Below, piece by piece: positions 52,704 through 62,017 of a DNA stretch of 64,000 nucleotides (within the stretch, counting starts at the first letter, position 1; every line of letters starts with the position of its first letter). Source of the DNA: Bdellovibrionaceae bacterium UBA1609 (lineage in GTDB: Bacteria; Bdellovibrionota; Bdellovibrionia; Bdellovibrionales; UBA1609); the NCBI GenBank assembly GCA_002321895.1, contig DCMZ01000003.1, positions 461,070 to 525,069 of the forward strand, in the 5' to 3' direction. Made by a program: the position numbers and the translations under genes. A model generated the notes under the pieces. That model searched no databases. It saw nothing but the letters and a program-made list of their open reading frames with translations, and was not told the DNA's origin.

Positions 52704-53354
52704 CTATTCTTCTGTGCTTTGCTCTACAGGCGCGGCAACAACCACTTGTGCAGGGCGAATGAGTTTATCGTAAAACTTGTAACCTTTTTTAAACACTTGC
52801 GAAACATGGCCTTCTGGATATTTATCCGTAGGCTCACTGGTGAGAGCTTCATGCATATTTGGGTCAAAAACTTCACCTAAAGGAGAGAGCTCTTCTATTC
52901 CAAACTTAGTAAGGGCGCTAGCCAGCTGGTTATGAGTCATTGTCATACCCTCTTTAAAGCTATCCAAGTTTTCAGGAGTAACATCTTGAGCAAGAGCCAT
53001 TTCAAAAATATCAATGACGTTAAGGACTTCAATGGCCAAACGTTCTGGACCGAATTTTATGAGATCCGAACGCTCTTTAATGGCGCGTTTTCTAAAATTA
53101 TCAAACTCAGCCTTCAAATAAAGAAGATCTTTTTTCAGTGTTTCCACTTCTTCATTTGAGGCAGAGGAAGAGGCCTCTTGTGTTCCTGGCTCGGCAGTGG
53201 GATGGGCTTCATCGGCACCATCAGGTCCACTAGCCTCAATCTCGATATCATCCTCATTGCCGGAAAAGTCGGCGGCTATGATATTTTCAAGCTCATCATT
53301 TGAATTGGATTTATTTTGTTTATCTGTATCATTTTTCGAAGACAACGACTTCAC
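52704..53354 (-). CDS. grpE: Nucleotide exchange factor GrpE
   Basis: GrpE releases ADP from DnaK. The 216-residue protein has a long acidic, probably disordered N-terminus (about 1-70), a coiled coil (EVETLKKDLLYLKAEFDNFRKRAIKE) and the C-terminal beta domain with HEAL and VSQVFKKGYKFYDKLIRPAQV, diagnostic for GrpE. It is co-directional with dnaJ. The extended acidic leader is longer than usual. Confidence 0.95.
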   Translation of the reverse strand: MKSLSSKNDTDKQNKSNSNDELENIIAADFSGNEDDIEIEASGPDGADEAHPTAEPGTQEASSSASNEEVETLKKDLLYLKAEFDNFRKRAIKERSDLIKFGPERLAIEVLNVIDIFEMALAQDVTPENLDSFKEGMTMTHNQLASALTKFGIEELSPLGEVFDPNMHEALTSEPTDKYPEGHVSQVFKKGYKFYDKLIRPAQVVVAAPVEQSTEE

Positions 53355-53433
53355 TCCTGCTTAAATATATTTAATGTGGTACTAGCCCAGAATAAGTCAA
53401 TCTTTCTAGCAAATTATCAGATGTATGGCCACT

Positions 53434-54606
53434 TCAACTCGTGAGGTCTTCAGCAGTAAATGTGAGCTGGGCAAAAACCTGGTTGCTCATGAGTCTTCCC
53501 TTCGAAGTCAAAGAAGTTCTAGTGCCGTCACTTTGAATCAGGTTCTGATTCTCCAGTTTTTCCAAGGGGTTAATGGCGCACTCCCAAGATCGTGGGAATT
53601 TTAAACGCAGAGCATCAGCTGGTAGGCCCGCCTCAGTTCGCAGGTGCATATGAAAAAAGTCCGTTAAAGCCTCGTGTTCCTTAAGAACTTCCCTTTGAGG
53701 TTGCGGCAAATCAAGTGGGCCATCTATAGCTGAGGACACCTTATCAAAGTAGGCGTCGAAGACGGTTGGATTCCAGAACCTTACTCCAAAAGGGGCTTCT
53801 GGCATCTTTGGAAAATAGGAATGAGCACTGAGACCAAAACCCATATAAGGTCGATCGTTCCAGTAGGTGTAATTGTGTTGTGACTCAAAACCGGGACGAG
53901 AAAAGTTAGAAATTTCATATCTATGTAAATTTACTGCGAGCAGTTGTTGTTCAATGACTTGAAACATTTCAATTTGCTTATCTTCACTAGGTCGGTGATA
54001 GGACATGGGGTGACCCTGAGGCACAGTTAAACAGTAGGCGCTTAAGTGATTGGGAGACCAGCTCTGGACTTCCTCTAAATCTCGTAGAAGCTGCTCTTGT
54101 GTCTGATGGGGTAATCCGAACAACAAATCAAAGGAATAATTTAATTTGCTTTTATTCAGGAGTGCTAAGGTGTCTCGGGTGTCTTGGGCATTGTGTCTGC
54201 GCCCACAGAGTTTAAGTAGGTCATCATCAAAGGACTGAGCGCCTACACTAAATCGATTTACCCCGACCTTTAGATAGTCTTCAATCTTCTTAGGATCCAA
54301 GGTGGCCGGATTGATCTCTATGGTCACTTCAGCCTGTGGCATTAGGACCATACCTTCATTGGCAAGTTCTTCAACGATCGATACAATAAGAGAGGAGTCA
54401 ATCAGGCTGGGTGTGCCTCCGCCAAAGTAAATGGAATGCACTTTGGACGAAGGGGCCCATCTAAAGCGCTGACGAATCTCTTGCTTTAAATGTTCAACAT
54501 ACTCAGAGGGTGGTAATATTTTATCTTGCTCAAAGGTGGTGAAATCGCAGTACCGACACCGCTGAATACAGTAGGGAATATGAATATAAACACCAATTGA
54601 ATTCAC
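53434..54606 (-). CDS. hemW: Radical SAM heme chaperone HemW
   Basis: HemW-type proteins are radical SAM enzymes that bind heme and help insert it into respiratory proteins. The 4Fe-4S motif CIQRCRYC, the GGGTPS motif and GAQSFDDDLLKLCGR are all present, and the C-terminal HemN domain is visible. GTG 54606 starts at the usual family position just before SIGVYIHIPYC. An upstream ATG 54642 would overlap the divergent M16 gene. About 390 residues. No strong ribosome-binding site is seen. Confidence 0.93.
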   Translation of the reverse strand: MNSIGVYIHIPYCIQRCRYCDFTTFEQDKILPPSEYVEHLKQEIRQRFRWAPSSKVHSIYFGGGTPSLIDSSLIVSIVEELANEGMVLMPQAEVTIEINPATLDPKKIEDYLKVGVNRFSVGAQSFDDDLLKLCGRRHNAQDTRDTLALLNKSKLNYSFDLLFGLPHQTQEQLLRDLEEVQSWSPNHLSAYCLTVPQGHPMSYHRPSEDKQIEMFQVIEQQLLAVNLHRYEISNFSRPGFESQHNYTYWNDRPYMGFGLSAHSYFPKMPEAPFGVRFWNPTVFDAYFDKVSSAIDGPLDLPQPQREVLKEHEALTDFFHMHLRTEAGLPADALRLKFPRSWECAINPLEKLENQNLIQSDGTRTSLTSKGRLMSNQVFAQLTFTAEDLTS

Positions 54607-54624
54607 AACTAAGGGTTCTATTTT

Positions 54625-57216
54625 ATGTATAAAAAAATGCAATTAAAAAACGGGATGAATGTTATTTTTGTTGAGTCTCATAAAGCACCCGTTGTCTCAG
54701 TTCAAATGTGGGTAAAAACAGGAAGTGCGGATGAGCAAAAAGGTGAAGAAGGAATCAGTCATTTTATTGAACATCTTGTTTTTAAAGGTACTGAAAAATA
54801 CGGGGTGGGTGAAATCGCCTCGACCGTAGAGGGATCTGGGGGACAACTCAATGCCTATACATCCTTTGACCAAACAGTATTTTATGTCACCATTTCTAAG
54901 CAATTCACTGAAGTGGCTTTGGATGTTGTTAGTCAAATGATGGGTTTTCCCAAGTTTGATGAAGAGGAAATCAATAATGAAAGAGAAGTGGTGATTGAGG
55001 AAATCAAGCGTGGCCTGGATAGTCCGAGCAGAGTGGCTAGCCAGCAGCTATTTTCCACTCTCTACAAGAAACATCCCTATGGAATTCCAGTCATTGGATA
55101 TGAGAAAGTGATTCGGAAAGTCACAAAGAAGACCTTGGTGGACTACTATCACCGTAGATACGTACCAGAAAACATGACTCTTGTTGTAACCGGAGACATG
55201 AATGCGTCAGATATGAAAAAACAAGTGAAAGAATACTTTGGCCCCTTTAAAGACTATGCGCTGAAAAAAGTGAAACGTAAAAAAGAAGAAAAAATTGATA
55301 AACCTCGTATTCAGGTCAAGCAGAGTTCCTTTAGGGAAAGCACTCTATATATCTCTTGGCCCGTGCCGAAGGTCACACATAAAGATATCCCGGCGTTGGA
55401 TGTGCTAGGTTTAATATTGGGCCAAGGCGATAGTAGTCGACTTACCCAGTCCATGCGTATTAGAAAACCCCTCGTAAACCACGTTAGCTCAAGTGCTTTT
55501 ACCCCGATCGATCCAGGATTTTTTACTATTACGGCCAGTGTGAATCCAGCAACCTTTGCTGAGGCTTTGGAAACACTCAATAAAACCCTTAAGGAGTTTT
55601 ATGCAGAGTTACCCACCAAAGGAGAAATGAAAAAGGCCCTTATTAATATGGAAAGCGATGAGTATTACACTCTGGAAACTGTTGATGGGTTGGCTCGAAA
55701 AGTGGGAACGTATCAACATCTTTTTGATGATCATAAATATTCAAAAGAGTTTTTAAAACAGATTAAATCACTCACAGCTGAAGATATTATGCGAGTGGCA
55801 AGGAAATACCTAAAGCCAGAAAAAGCCTGTATTTCGTTTTTAACAGATCAAGATGAAAAGGAAATGAAGGGGCATTTAAAAAAGTGGTTGAAGGACTATA
55901 AGAAGGTCTACGAGTCAGGTAAAAAACTAAAAATACCCAAACAGGGAAAGAAAATAAAACTTTCCACCTGGAAGCCTAAAAAGTCTGAGGAACTAGCAGA
56001 GCTTAAAAAAGTCACGCTAGATTGCGGAGCCGAGCTTATTATGTATCCATCCAATGAAACAGCCGTAGTGTCCATGAAGGTGGCCTTTTTGGGTGGATTG
56101 CGAATGGAGCCAGAAGACAAAGTAGGTGCTTCTGAATTGCTCTCAAGAGTTTGGACATCGGGAACACCAGAGCTTTCGGAATACGAACTCAGTGAGAAGC
56201 TAGATACTCTTGCCGCGAGCATTAGCGCCTTTGCTGGGAGAAATACGACGGGTATAAGTATGACTGCACTTACGCCCTATGCCTCTGAAGTGCGAGATCT
56301 ATTTTTTACCTGCCTTTATAATGATGAAATTAATCAAGAGGCTCTCGATAGAGAAAAGCATCTTATGATGGAGCAGATTCGGAAGCGGGATGATAATCCA
56401 ACCCAGCAATGTGTTTTACAGTTTAGTCAGAGCCTATATGGGAATCATCCCTACAGTAGAGACCCACTCGGTAGTACCGGACGGATTCAGTCGATCACTG
56501 CTGAGGATCTTATTGCATTAAGAAATCAGTTTATGAATCTGAATAACTGCAAAATTGTTCTTGCGGGATCTTTTGATGAAAAAGAATGGATTGAGGTGTT
56601 GAATCAACAGTTCTCAAAAATGAATAAAGGTAAGAACTTAAGCACACGCTTTGAGTTTAATCCCCCGGCAAAACGGGTAGAGAAAATTAAAGAATCCGAT
56701 AAGGAACAAGCGCATATCATAGTGGGGTTTCCGGGACTGACATTTGAAGACCGTAGAAAATTCACTCTTGAAGTGATACAGGCTATCTTAGCTGGACAGG
56801 GCGGTCGCTTGTTCCTAGAACTGAGAGATAAAGAATCACTCGCCTACAGTGTTTCTCCGATCAAAATGGAAGGTATAGATGCAGGTTACTTTGGTGCCTA
56901 CATTGGCTGTAGTCCGGAAAAATCCAATAAAGCTATAGAAATGATGTTTTCTGAGTTCGATAAGTTGGAATCCGAAAAAGTGGGAGAGGCCGAGTTGACG
57001 CGGGCAAAACGCTATTTAATAGGTCGACATGATATTGATTTACAGAGGACCAGTACAATTGCCTCTTCACTCTTGTTTGATGAAATTTATGGAATAGCAG
57101 CCGAAGAGACTTTTCAATATGCGGACTTTATCAATGCGGTGACGAGTGAGGATATCCAAACTTTAGCCAAAGATATATTTAGCCAGCCGCCAGTGATCAG
57201 TCGGGTAGGTCGCTAA
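54625..57216 (+). CDS. M16-family zinc peptidase with two halves
   Basis: This 863-residue protein belongs to the M16 (pitrilysin/processing peptidase) family. The N-terminal half has the inverted zinc motif HFIEH (residues 46-50) and the third ligand in EVVIEEIKR near 125. The second half (about 450-863) has the fold but no HxxEH and so is inactive, serving to close the chamber. No clear signal peptide is seen. It is divergent from hemW with starts only 18 bases apart. A GTGCC palindrome overlaps its stop. Substrates are unknown. Confidence 0.93.
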   Translation: MYKKMQLKNGMNVIFVESHKAPVVSVQMWVKTGSADEQKGEEGISHFIEHLVFKGTEKYGVGEIASTVEGSGGQLNAYTSFDQTVFYVTISKQFTEVALDVVSQMMGFPKFDEEEINNEREVVIEEIKRGLDSPSRVASQQLFSTLYKKHPYGIPVIGYEKVIRKVTKKTLVDYYHRRYVPENMTLVVTGDMNASDMKKQVKEYFGPFKDYALKKVKRKKEEKIDKPRIQVKQSSFRESTLYISWPVPKVTHKDIPALDVLGLILGQGDSSRLTQSMRIRKPLVNHVSSSAFTPIDPGFFTITASVNPATFAEALETLNKTLKEFYAELPTKGEMKKALINMESDEYYTLETVDGLARKVGTYQHLFDDHKYSKEFLKQIKSLTAEDIMRVARKYLKPEKACISFLTDQDEKEMKGHLKKWLKDYKKVYESGKKLKIPKQGKKIKLSTWKPKKSEELAELKKVTLDCGAELIMYPSNETAVVSMKVAFLGGLRMEPEDKVGASELLSRVWTSGTPELSEYELSEKLDTLAASISAFAGRNTTGISMTALTPYASEVRDLFFTCLYNDEINQEALDREKHLMMEQIRKRDDNPTQQCVLQFSQSLYGNHPYSRDPLGSTGRIQSITAEDLIALRNQFMNLNNCKIVLAGSFDEKEWIEVLNQQFSKMNKGKNLSTRFEFNPPAKRVEKIKESDKEQAHIIVGFPGLTFEDRRKFTLEVIQAILAGQGGRLFLELRDKESLAYSVSPIKMEGIDAGYFGAYIGCSPEKSNKAIEMMFSEFDKLESEKVGEAELTRAKRYLIGRHDIDLQRTSTIASSLLFDEIYGIAAEETFQYADFINAVTSEDIQTLAKDIFSQPPVISRVGR

Positions 57217-57230
57217 GTGCCTGGCACTTT
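57215..57230. repeat. Palindrome at the M16 stop codon
   Basis: AAGTGCCTGGCACTTT starts inside the TAA stop of the M16 gene. It is another member of the recurring palindrome family. Confidence 0.65.
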
Positions 57231-57266
57231 ACGAAAGTCCTGAATCAGAATGAGACATTTTTGAAT

Positions 57267-57331
57267 GCCATAATTAGAAATTATGGCAGCAAGCCCTTTG
57301 TATTTAACATTACACTGAAATTTCGAAATTT
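57267..57331. promoter_or_regulatory. Two palindromes upstream of the 57.4 kb gene
   Basis: GCCATAATT (57267-57275) pairs with AATTATGGC (57279-57287) around three bases, with no T-run following. Then AAATTTCGAAATTT (57318-57331) is a perfect 14-bp palindrome. They lie 85-150 bases before the gene start and might be operator sites. Confidence 0.35.
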
Positions 57332-57415
57332 TAATGAATCTTTGATAAAATGAAAGAGATGAAATTCCGTAATATTGAGTAGGGGAATGGCTTTAAAAAA
57401 TAGGGAGGCGTTAGG

Positions 57416-58039
57416 TTGAATCGATACGGTGACAGCCCTCTTGGGCCGGAATTGATCTTAGATAGCACAGAATTTTTTCGACAATCTGTCGAAGAGGCCT
57501 TTTCGTCGCTAAAAATTAAAGGTCTTCCGCAGGTCAAAACCTATCTTACTGAACTACTTCATCATTTTATGGTCACAGACAACCTCTACGAAGTTTGTGA
57601 AGACTCCGGGAAGAGGAAAAATGTGACATTAGCCGAGCTTTTTCTCGAAGCTAATCTTTTAGAGCATAAAATGCGTGAAGAGCAGCTGAAACGATTAGGG
57701 GATATGAGCCTCTATATGAGTGGATTTTTTGGTGACAGTTTAAAGCGTAAGATCATTGATATTGATTATTACATCAGTATTGGCGGCTCGGCTTATGGTT
57801 CTCTTTCCACCTTGGTCACCCAAGATGTGATCGCTAAAATCTATGAGGATATTGCTGAAAACTTCGTAAGCTATGTAGACGCTCTGACTTACATCTCACA
57901 GCGAACCCAGATTCAATCTAATAAAGATCTACTAAGGCTGTATGATCGGTATATTGCTACTGGATCCGAGTTAGCTAAGGAGCAATTGGCGGAAAAGGGT
58001 CTTCTCAACGCTCAATCTAAAAAGGCCATCAAGAATTAA
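57416..58039 (+). CDS. Conserved-looking protein of unknown function
   Basis: The 207-residue product is soluble and mostly helical (QVKTYLTELLHHFMVTDNLYE, FLEANLLEHKMREEQLKRLGD), with a glycine-containing segment ISIGGSAYGSLS in the middle. No domain is recognised with certainty. Start is TTG 57416, preceded by GGGAGG eight bases upstream. It lies 46 bases before tatB on the same strand and may share its transcript. Confidence 0.75.
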   Translation: MNRYGDSPLGPELILDSTEFFRQSVEEAFSSLKIKGLPQVKTYLTELLHHFMVTDNLYEVCEDSGKRKNVTLAELFLEANLLEHKMREEQLKRLGDMSLYMSGFFGDSLKRKIIDIDYYISIGGSAYGSLSTLVTQDVIAKIYEDIAENFVSYVDALTYISQRTQIQSNKDLLRLYDRYIATGSELAKEQLAEKGLLNAQSKKAIKN

Positions 58040-58084
58040 CATTTAAGGCTACATTTTTACAGGGCCTGCGGGTATCCTAGGACT

Positions 58085-58555
58085 ATGTTTAACTTTGGGT
58101 TTACAGAACTGATTGTTTTAGGGACGATTGCCCTGCTTGTGATAGGCCCTAAACAATTACCACAAGTGGCGAAGGCCGTAGCCAAACTTCTCAAAGAGGT
58201 TCGGTCCATTACATCTGAGGTGGCCGGTTCGTTGACGGACGCACGTCATAGTATTCAAAACGAAGTGGATCAGGTTAAACACAGAGTGGAAGATGCCGCC
58301 GATTTTGAAGCTAAAGTTATGGATTTAATCAACGAGAAGGCCAAACAATCACCCGAAGGGGTAGTGGCGCAAAACGACGCTGTTCCCGTCGAGCCACCGC
58401 CCAAAAAGAAAAAAAATATTGATGCCCACTTCGATGGAGACCCAGGGATAAAACCTCACGGTCTTCCAGAAGATGAGGTAGATCATTCTAGCGATAACCC
58501 TTCTGAAGCAAATACCGATAAGACGGAGGACGGTGGTAAGGAGTCAACTTCATGA
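58085..58555 (+). CDS. tatB: Twin-arginine translocase subunit TatA/TatB family, probably TatB
   Basis: The 156-residue protein has the TatA/B plan: a short N-terminal membrane helix (FTELIVLGTIALLVIGPKQL), a hinge, and an amphipathic helix (about 25-65), followed by a long charged tail. The length and the position just before tatC favour TatB. The tail is rich in Glu, Asp and Lys, with a run of lysines near residue 110. The stop overlaps the tatC start. Confidence 0.85.
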   Translation: MFNFGFTELIVLGTIALLVIGPKQLPQVAKAVAKLLKEVRSITSEVAGSLTDARHSIQNEVDQVKHRVEDAADFEAKVMDLINEKAKQSPEGVVAQNDAVPVEPPPKKKKNIDAHFDGDPGIKPHGLPEDEVDHSSDNPSEANTDKTEDGGKESTS

Positions 58556-59307
58556 GCTCCAAAGCGTTGCCCGGTACTGAAGAATCGGACGAAACCCTAG
58601 TCTCTCATCTGACAGAACTTCGTCGCCGATTGGTTTATACAATTATCACGTTACTTTTAGGATTTTTCGCCTGCTGGAATTTTTCTGAGCAGATCTTTGA
58701 TTTTATTCGATTGCCCATAGCGCCTTATCTTCCTCAAGACGGACTTGTTTTTACTGCACCCATGGATAAGTTTTTAGCGCATATTAAAGTGTGTTTGCTG
58801 GCCTCTATTGTTGTGACCTCTCCACTTTGGATTTATCAAATATGGGCATTCATTGCTCCGGCCCTGTATAAAGAGGAACGCAAGTTCGGTTTGGCTTTTA
58901 TATTTTTTGGAACCATTTTATTTTTGTCGGGTGTGAGTTTTCTGTATTTTTTAGTTATGCCTATGGCGTTTAAATTTCTTCTTCAGTTTGGGGGAGAAGT
59001 AGATAAGGCCATGATTACCATTAAAGAGTATTTATCCTTTTTTATTACAACCACACTAGTCTTTGGCGTCGCCTTTGAGATGCCACTGATGTTTGCCATA
59101 TTGGCTAAACTGGGTGTGGTAAGCCCTAATTTTCTAATTAACAATTGGCGCTATGCTGTTGTTATTTTGGCTGCAGGTTCGGCTATGTTTACTCCACCGG
59201 ATGTAATTAGCATGGTGATGATGATGATTCCCATGCTGGGTTTATATGGATTGTCCATAATCTTGGTGAGTATAATTGCGAAGGACAATGAAAAGTCTCA
59301 AAGCTAG
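58552..59307 (+). CDS. tatC: Sec-independent translocase TatC
   Basis: TatC is the receptor for twin-arginine signal peptides in the inner membrane. The 251-residue product has six membrane helices and the conserved LTELRRRLVYT at the N-terminus and FTPPDVISM near the end. It overlaps tatB by four bases, so the two are co-translated. AAGGAG lies before its ATG, within the tatB end. Confidence 0.96.
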   Translation: MSSKALPGTEESDETLVSHLTELRRRLVYTIITLLLGFFACWNFSEQIFDFIRLPIAPYLPQDGLVFTAPMDKFLAHIKVCLLASIVVTSPLWIYQIWAFIAPALYKEERKFGLAFIFFGTILFLSGVSFLYFLVMPMAFKFLLQFGGEVDKAMITIKEYLSFFITTTLVFGVAFEMPLMFAILAKLGVVSPNFLINNWRYAVVILAAGSAMFTPPDVISMVMMMIPMLGLYGLSIILVSIIAKDNEKSQS

Positions 59308-59363
59308 ACACTGCGAGCTTGAATAGATCTAACGTCTTCTAGCCTAAAATCCGATGTGTAAAT

Positions 59364-60965
59364 ATGTTTTTTCCAACAGGTTTAGGCATGATGCCACGCA
59401 GGTGGCCCATAGCCATCATCTTGATTTTTATCTTTACGAGTATCTACAGCATACTCTTTTTCCCAAAAGTGAATGAGCTCAGGGCAGATAGCCGAAAGCA
59501 TGCAGAAGAGTTACGAAAGATCACGGTTCAAGTGATGGCGGAAGCCTGTAGGGTCAAGGCCCCCAATTCATCTATTTGTGATGGGCTGGATGAGAAATCC
59601 ATAGATCGCATGCCCACCAATACAGAAGTTGAAACGAAGTCAGAGTCAGAGGGCAAAGCAGAGTCTTCTACTGAGGCTCAACCAGAGGAAGATGACTTAG
59701 ATGGAAAAACTCCACTGGAACGGTTGCTCCGAGATACCAAACCATCGGAAATAGAGCGGGTTCTAAATAAAGATTTTGATGAGAAAAAAGACTTAAGGTT
59801 AAAAGAAATTTATGAACAAGTGGTTCTGCTTCAAAAATTATTTACGGATATGCAAAAGGACCCTGAAGATCACCCGGATTATATAAAAAATACTCCCAGC
59901 TATCCAAAATTTTTGGAAACTAAAAAACGTGTTATTGATGAAATCGCGAGGCAATATAGCGAAAAGGGCCTGACATCCGCACAGAATCGATCAATTTCGG
60001 CTCTTTTGAAGTCTACGTTTACCCATGCTGACTATGGACACCTCATAGGAAATTTAATTCTATTTCTCATTTTAGGCATGTGGGTGGAACAACGAGTGGG
60101 GACGGTAGCCGTACTTGGGACCTTTATGGGTGGCAGTCTATTTGGTTTAGGTCTGCATACTTTTACTTCGGAGCTGCCGGTTCTGGGGGCTTCCGCAGGC
60201 GTGAGTGCAATTATGGGTGCTTTTTTTGTATTTTTCTTTAAAGCACAAGTGCGATTTTTACTCGTACTTTTCCCTTTCTATTTTAAAAGAATCTATCTGT
60301 CTGCCTATTGGACTTTCCCGGTCTTTTATTTTATTCACGATTTGATTGGGGCGGCCAATTTGAACAGCTCCGGTGTGGCTCATTCGGCCCACTTGGGTGG
60401 TCTGTTTTTCGGGCTAGTATATGCAATGGTAGATCGCAAATTGCATCCCATGCAGTCGAATCAACTGTTTGAAGAAGAAGGTCCTCTACTGCGAAAGTTA
60501 GAACATGCGGCGACAGGGGAGGATGCTGTAAATTCCTATATAGAATTATCAAGATGGAATCCGCAAAACTGGAAGGGTGCACTTCTATTTTTAAAGAAAA
60601 TGAATGAACATCCTATGGAAATCTCTCAGCTCTTGATTAAAGAAAGAGTTCAAAAGCAACTGAAGCTCACAGCGAATTTTATCTTCAATAAAAGACCCCA
60701 ATGGGTGAATGATTTTGTGAAGAACATTCCAGGAGATCTTTTTGATTATTCATTATTTAAAGAAATTAATGAGAAAAAAATTATCAGATTGGCAGATAGT
60801 GCTGGAAAAGTAGGAGCATATAAAGCAGCTTATAGGCTGTATTCAACAGCTTTTGATAGACCGCTTGATGAGCGAGTGAGAGCTCAGATTCATCCGACTC
60901 TGCAGTTTTTAAAGAAGCAAATACAATCAGACACTGACAGTTCAAACCCTTCAGGAGATATGTAA
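59364..60965 (+). CDS. Rhomboid-family intramembrane protease with long extensions
   Basis: The 533-residue protein has a first membrane helix (about 15-33), then a soluble, charged stretch of about 180 residues (40-215), then the rhomboid core. In the core, H226 and N230 fit the oxyanion site, S277 in GASAG is the catalytic serine and H343 in AHLGG is its partner. After the core (about 360-533) a helical region follows. Typical rhomboids lack these extensions. The soluble insert lies between helix 1 and the core and may select substrates. It lies behind tatBC and overlaps, by its stop, the RDD gene. Confidence 0.88.
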   Translation: MFFPTGLGMMPRRWPIAIILIFIFTSIYSILFFPKVNELRADSRKHAEELRKITVQVMAEACRVKAPNSSICDGLDEKSIDRMPTNTEVETKSESEGKAESSTEAQPEEDDLDGKTPLERLLRDTKPSEIERVLNKDFDEKKDLRLKEIYEQVVLLQKLFTDMQKDPEDHPDYIKNTPSYPKFLETKKRVIDEIARQYSEKGLTSAQNRSISALLKSTFTHADYGHLIGNLILFLILGMWVEQRVGTVAVLGTFMGGSLFGLGLHTFTSELPVLGASAGVSAIMGAFFVFFFKAQVRFLLVLFPFYFKRIYLSAYWTFPVFYFIHDLIGAANLNSSGVAHSAHLGGLFFGLVYAMVDRKLHPMQSNQLFEEEGPLLRKLEHAATGEDAVNSYIELSRWNPQNWKGALLFLKKMNEHPMEISQLLIKERVQKQLKLTANFIFNKRPQWVNDFVKNIPGDLFDYSLFKEINEKKIIRLADSAGKVGAYKAAYRLYSTAFDRPLDERVRAQIHPTLQFLKKQIQSDTDSSNPSGDM

Positions 60966-61487
60966 ATGAGTGACGATCCAAACCAGCCCCCGGTCATAGA
61001 CGAGACTTTGCCTACAAAAGAAGAAGCCGTGGCGTCACCAGCACCGGTGGTTCCTAACTTTGAAGTGGCCACGGACATGAAGTTTAAACCTGCTCCCATG
61101 GGAAAACGCTTTATTGCCGCAATGATTGATGGAGTGATATCGCAAGTTATAACTATCGCTTCTATTAAGTTTCTGGTTGAGCCCGTGTTTGATACGAACC
61201 TTTTGGTCACCATACTCGCCTCCTATGTAGTTGCATTTTTCTATTGGGTTCTTATGCCGATTAAACTTGAGGCGACACCGGGTAAGAAAGTCATGGGTTT
61301 AAGAATTGTCCGAGCGGATCAGGGGACAGAGTTGAGCATTGGTCAAATGGTGTTGAGAGAATTGGTAGGTAAGTTAATTGGCTATATAGCTCTTTTTATT
61401 GGTTACCTATGGGCGTTCTTTGATAAACCAGAACGCCGTGCATGGCATGATATGATTGGTAAAACTCGGGTGGTTGAAGCGGGCTAG
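60966..61487 (+). CDS. RDD-family membrane protein
   Basis: The 173-residue product has a proline-rich N-terminal tail (about 1-40) and three membrane helices with the RDD-like start (GKRFIAAMIDGVISQ), EATPGKKVMGLRIV and the C-terminal RAWHDMIGKTRVV. Some family members transport ions or compatible solutes; most are uncharacterised. It starts directly after the rhomboid stop. Its own stop overlaps that of the opposing biotin carrier by three bases. Confidence 0.88.
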   Translation: MSDDPNQPPVIDETLPTKEEAVASPAPVVPNFEVATDMKFKPAPMGKRFIAAMIDGVISQVITIASIKFLVEPVFDTNLLVTILASYVVAFFYWVLMPIKLEATPGKKVMGLRIVRADQGTELSIGQMVLRELVGKLIGYIALFIGYLWAFFDKPERRAWHDMIGKTRVVEAG

Positions 61488-62008
61488 TCTTCAAACTCTA
61501 TGAGTTCAGCACCTGATTCGACGGTTTGCCCTTCTTTGACGTGAATGGTTTTCACCTTACAGTCTCGGTCGGCGCGCATTTCGTTTTCCATCTTCATGGC
61601 CTCCATGATGAGGATTGGATCACCTTCTTTAACTTCCTGGCCAGCAGTCACCATGATTTTAGTGATCTTACCAGGCATACCCGCATCCAGGCTGTTACCA
61701 CCGCCAAGACCTTTACCAGACTTCAAGCTCTCGTGAAGCAACATTTCATCATTATAGATTTTAACGGATCTAAAAGAACCTCGAGTGTAAACCGTGTAAT
61801 CAGTATCTTTTCCCACCACGTCAACGAGGTAGGAATGATTGTTAAACATAAAAGTGATGGCTTCGTTCAGCATTTGGAAGTCATCTTTAGAGATAATATG
61901 TTCTACCCAGGGCTCTTCATCTTTTTTAAGCTGTACGTTCCAAGAGGTTCGAGCTTCAAAAACCTTTACCTTATAATCATGACCGTGGGTGTTTGCTTCA
62001 AAGTACAT
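61484..62008 (-). CDS. Biotin carboxyl carrier protein of an acyl-CoA carboxylase
   Basis: The C-terminal 75 residues form the biotinyl domain with EAMKMEN; Lys 139 is the attachment site. About 95 residues precede it. The order carboxyltransferase, biotin carboxylase, carrier on the minus strand, with the carrier separate, fits an acyl-CoA carboxylase (propionyl- or methylcrotonyl-type). The gene starts nine bases after the biotin carboxylase stop. A sodium-pump decarboxylase is less likely without its membrane subunits here. Confidence 0.88.
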   Translation of the reverse strand: MYFEANTHGHDYKVKVFEARTSWNVQLKKDEEPWVEHIISKDDFQMLNEAITFMFNNHSYLVDVVGKDTDYTVYTRGSFRSVKIYNDEMLLHESLKSGKGLGGGNSLDAGMPGKITKIMVTAGQEVKEGDPILIMEAMKMENEMRADRDCKVKTIHVKEGQTVESGAELIEFED

Positions 62009-62017
62009 AGGTAACTC

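Noticed and set aside
61526..62014. 162-codon plus-strand frame opposite the biotin carrier
   Set aside because: Shadow of the carrier gene, whose biotin motif EAMKMEN is unmistakable.
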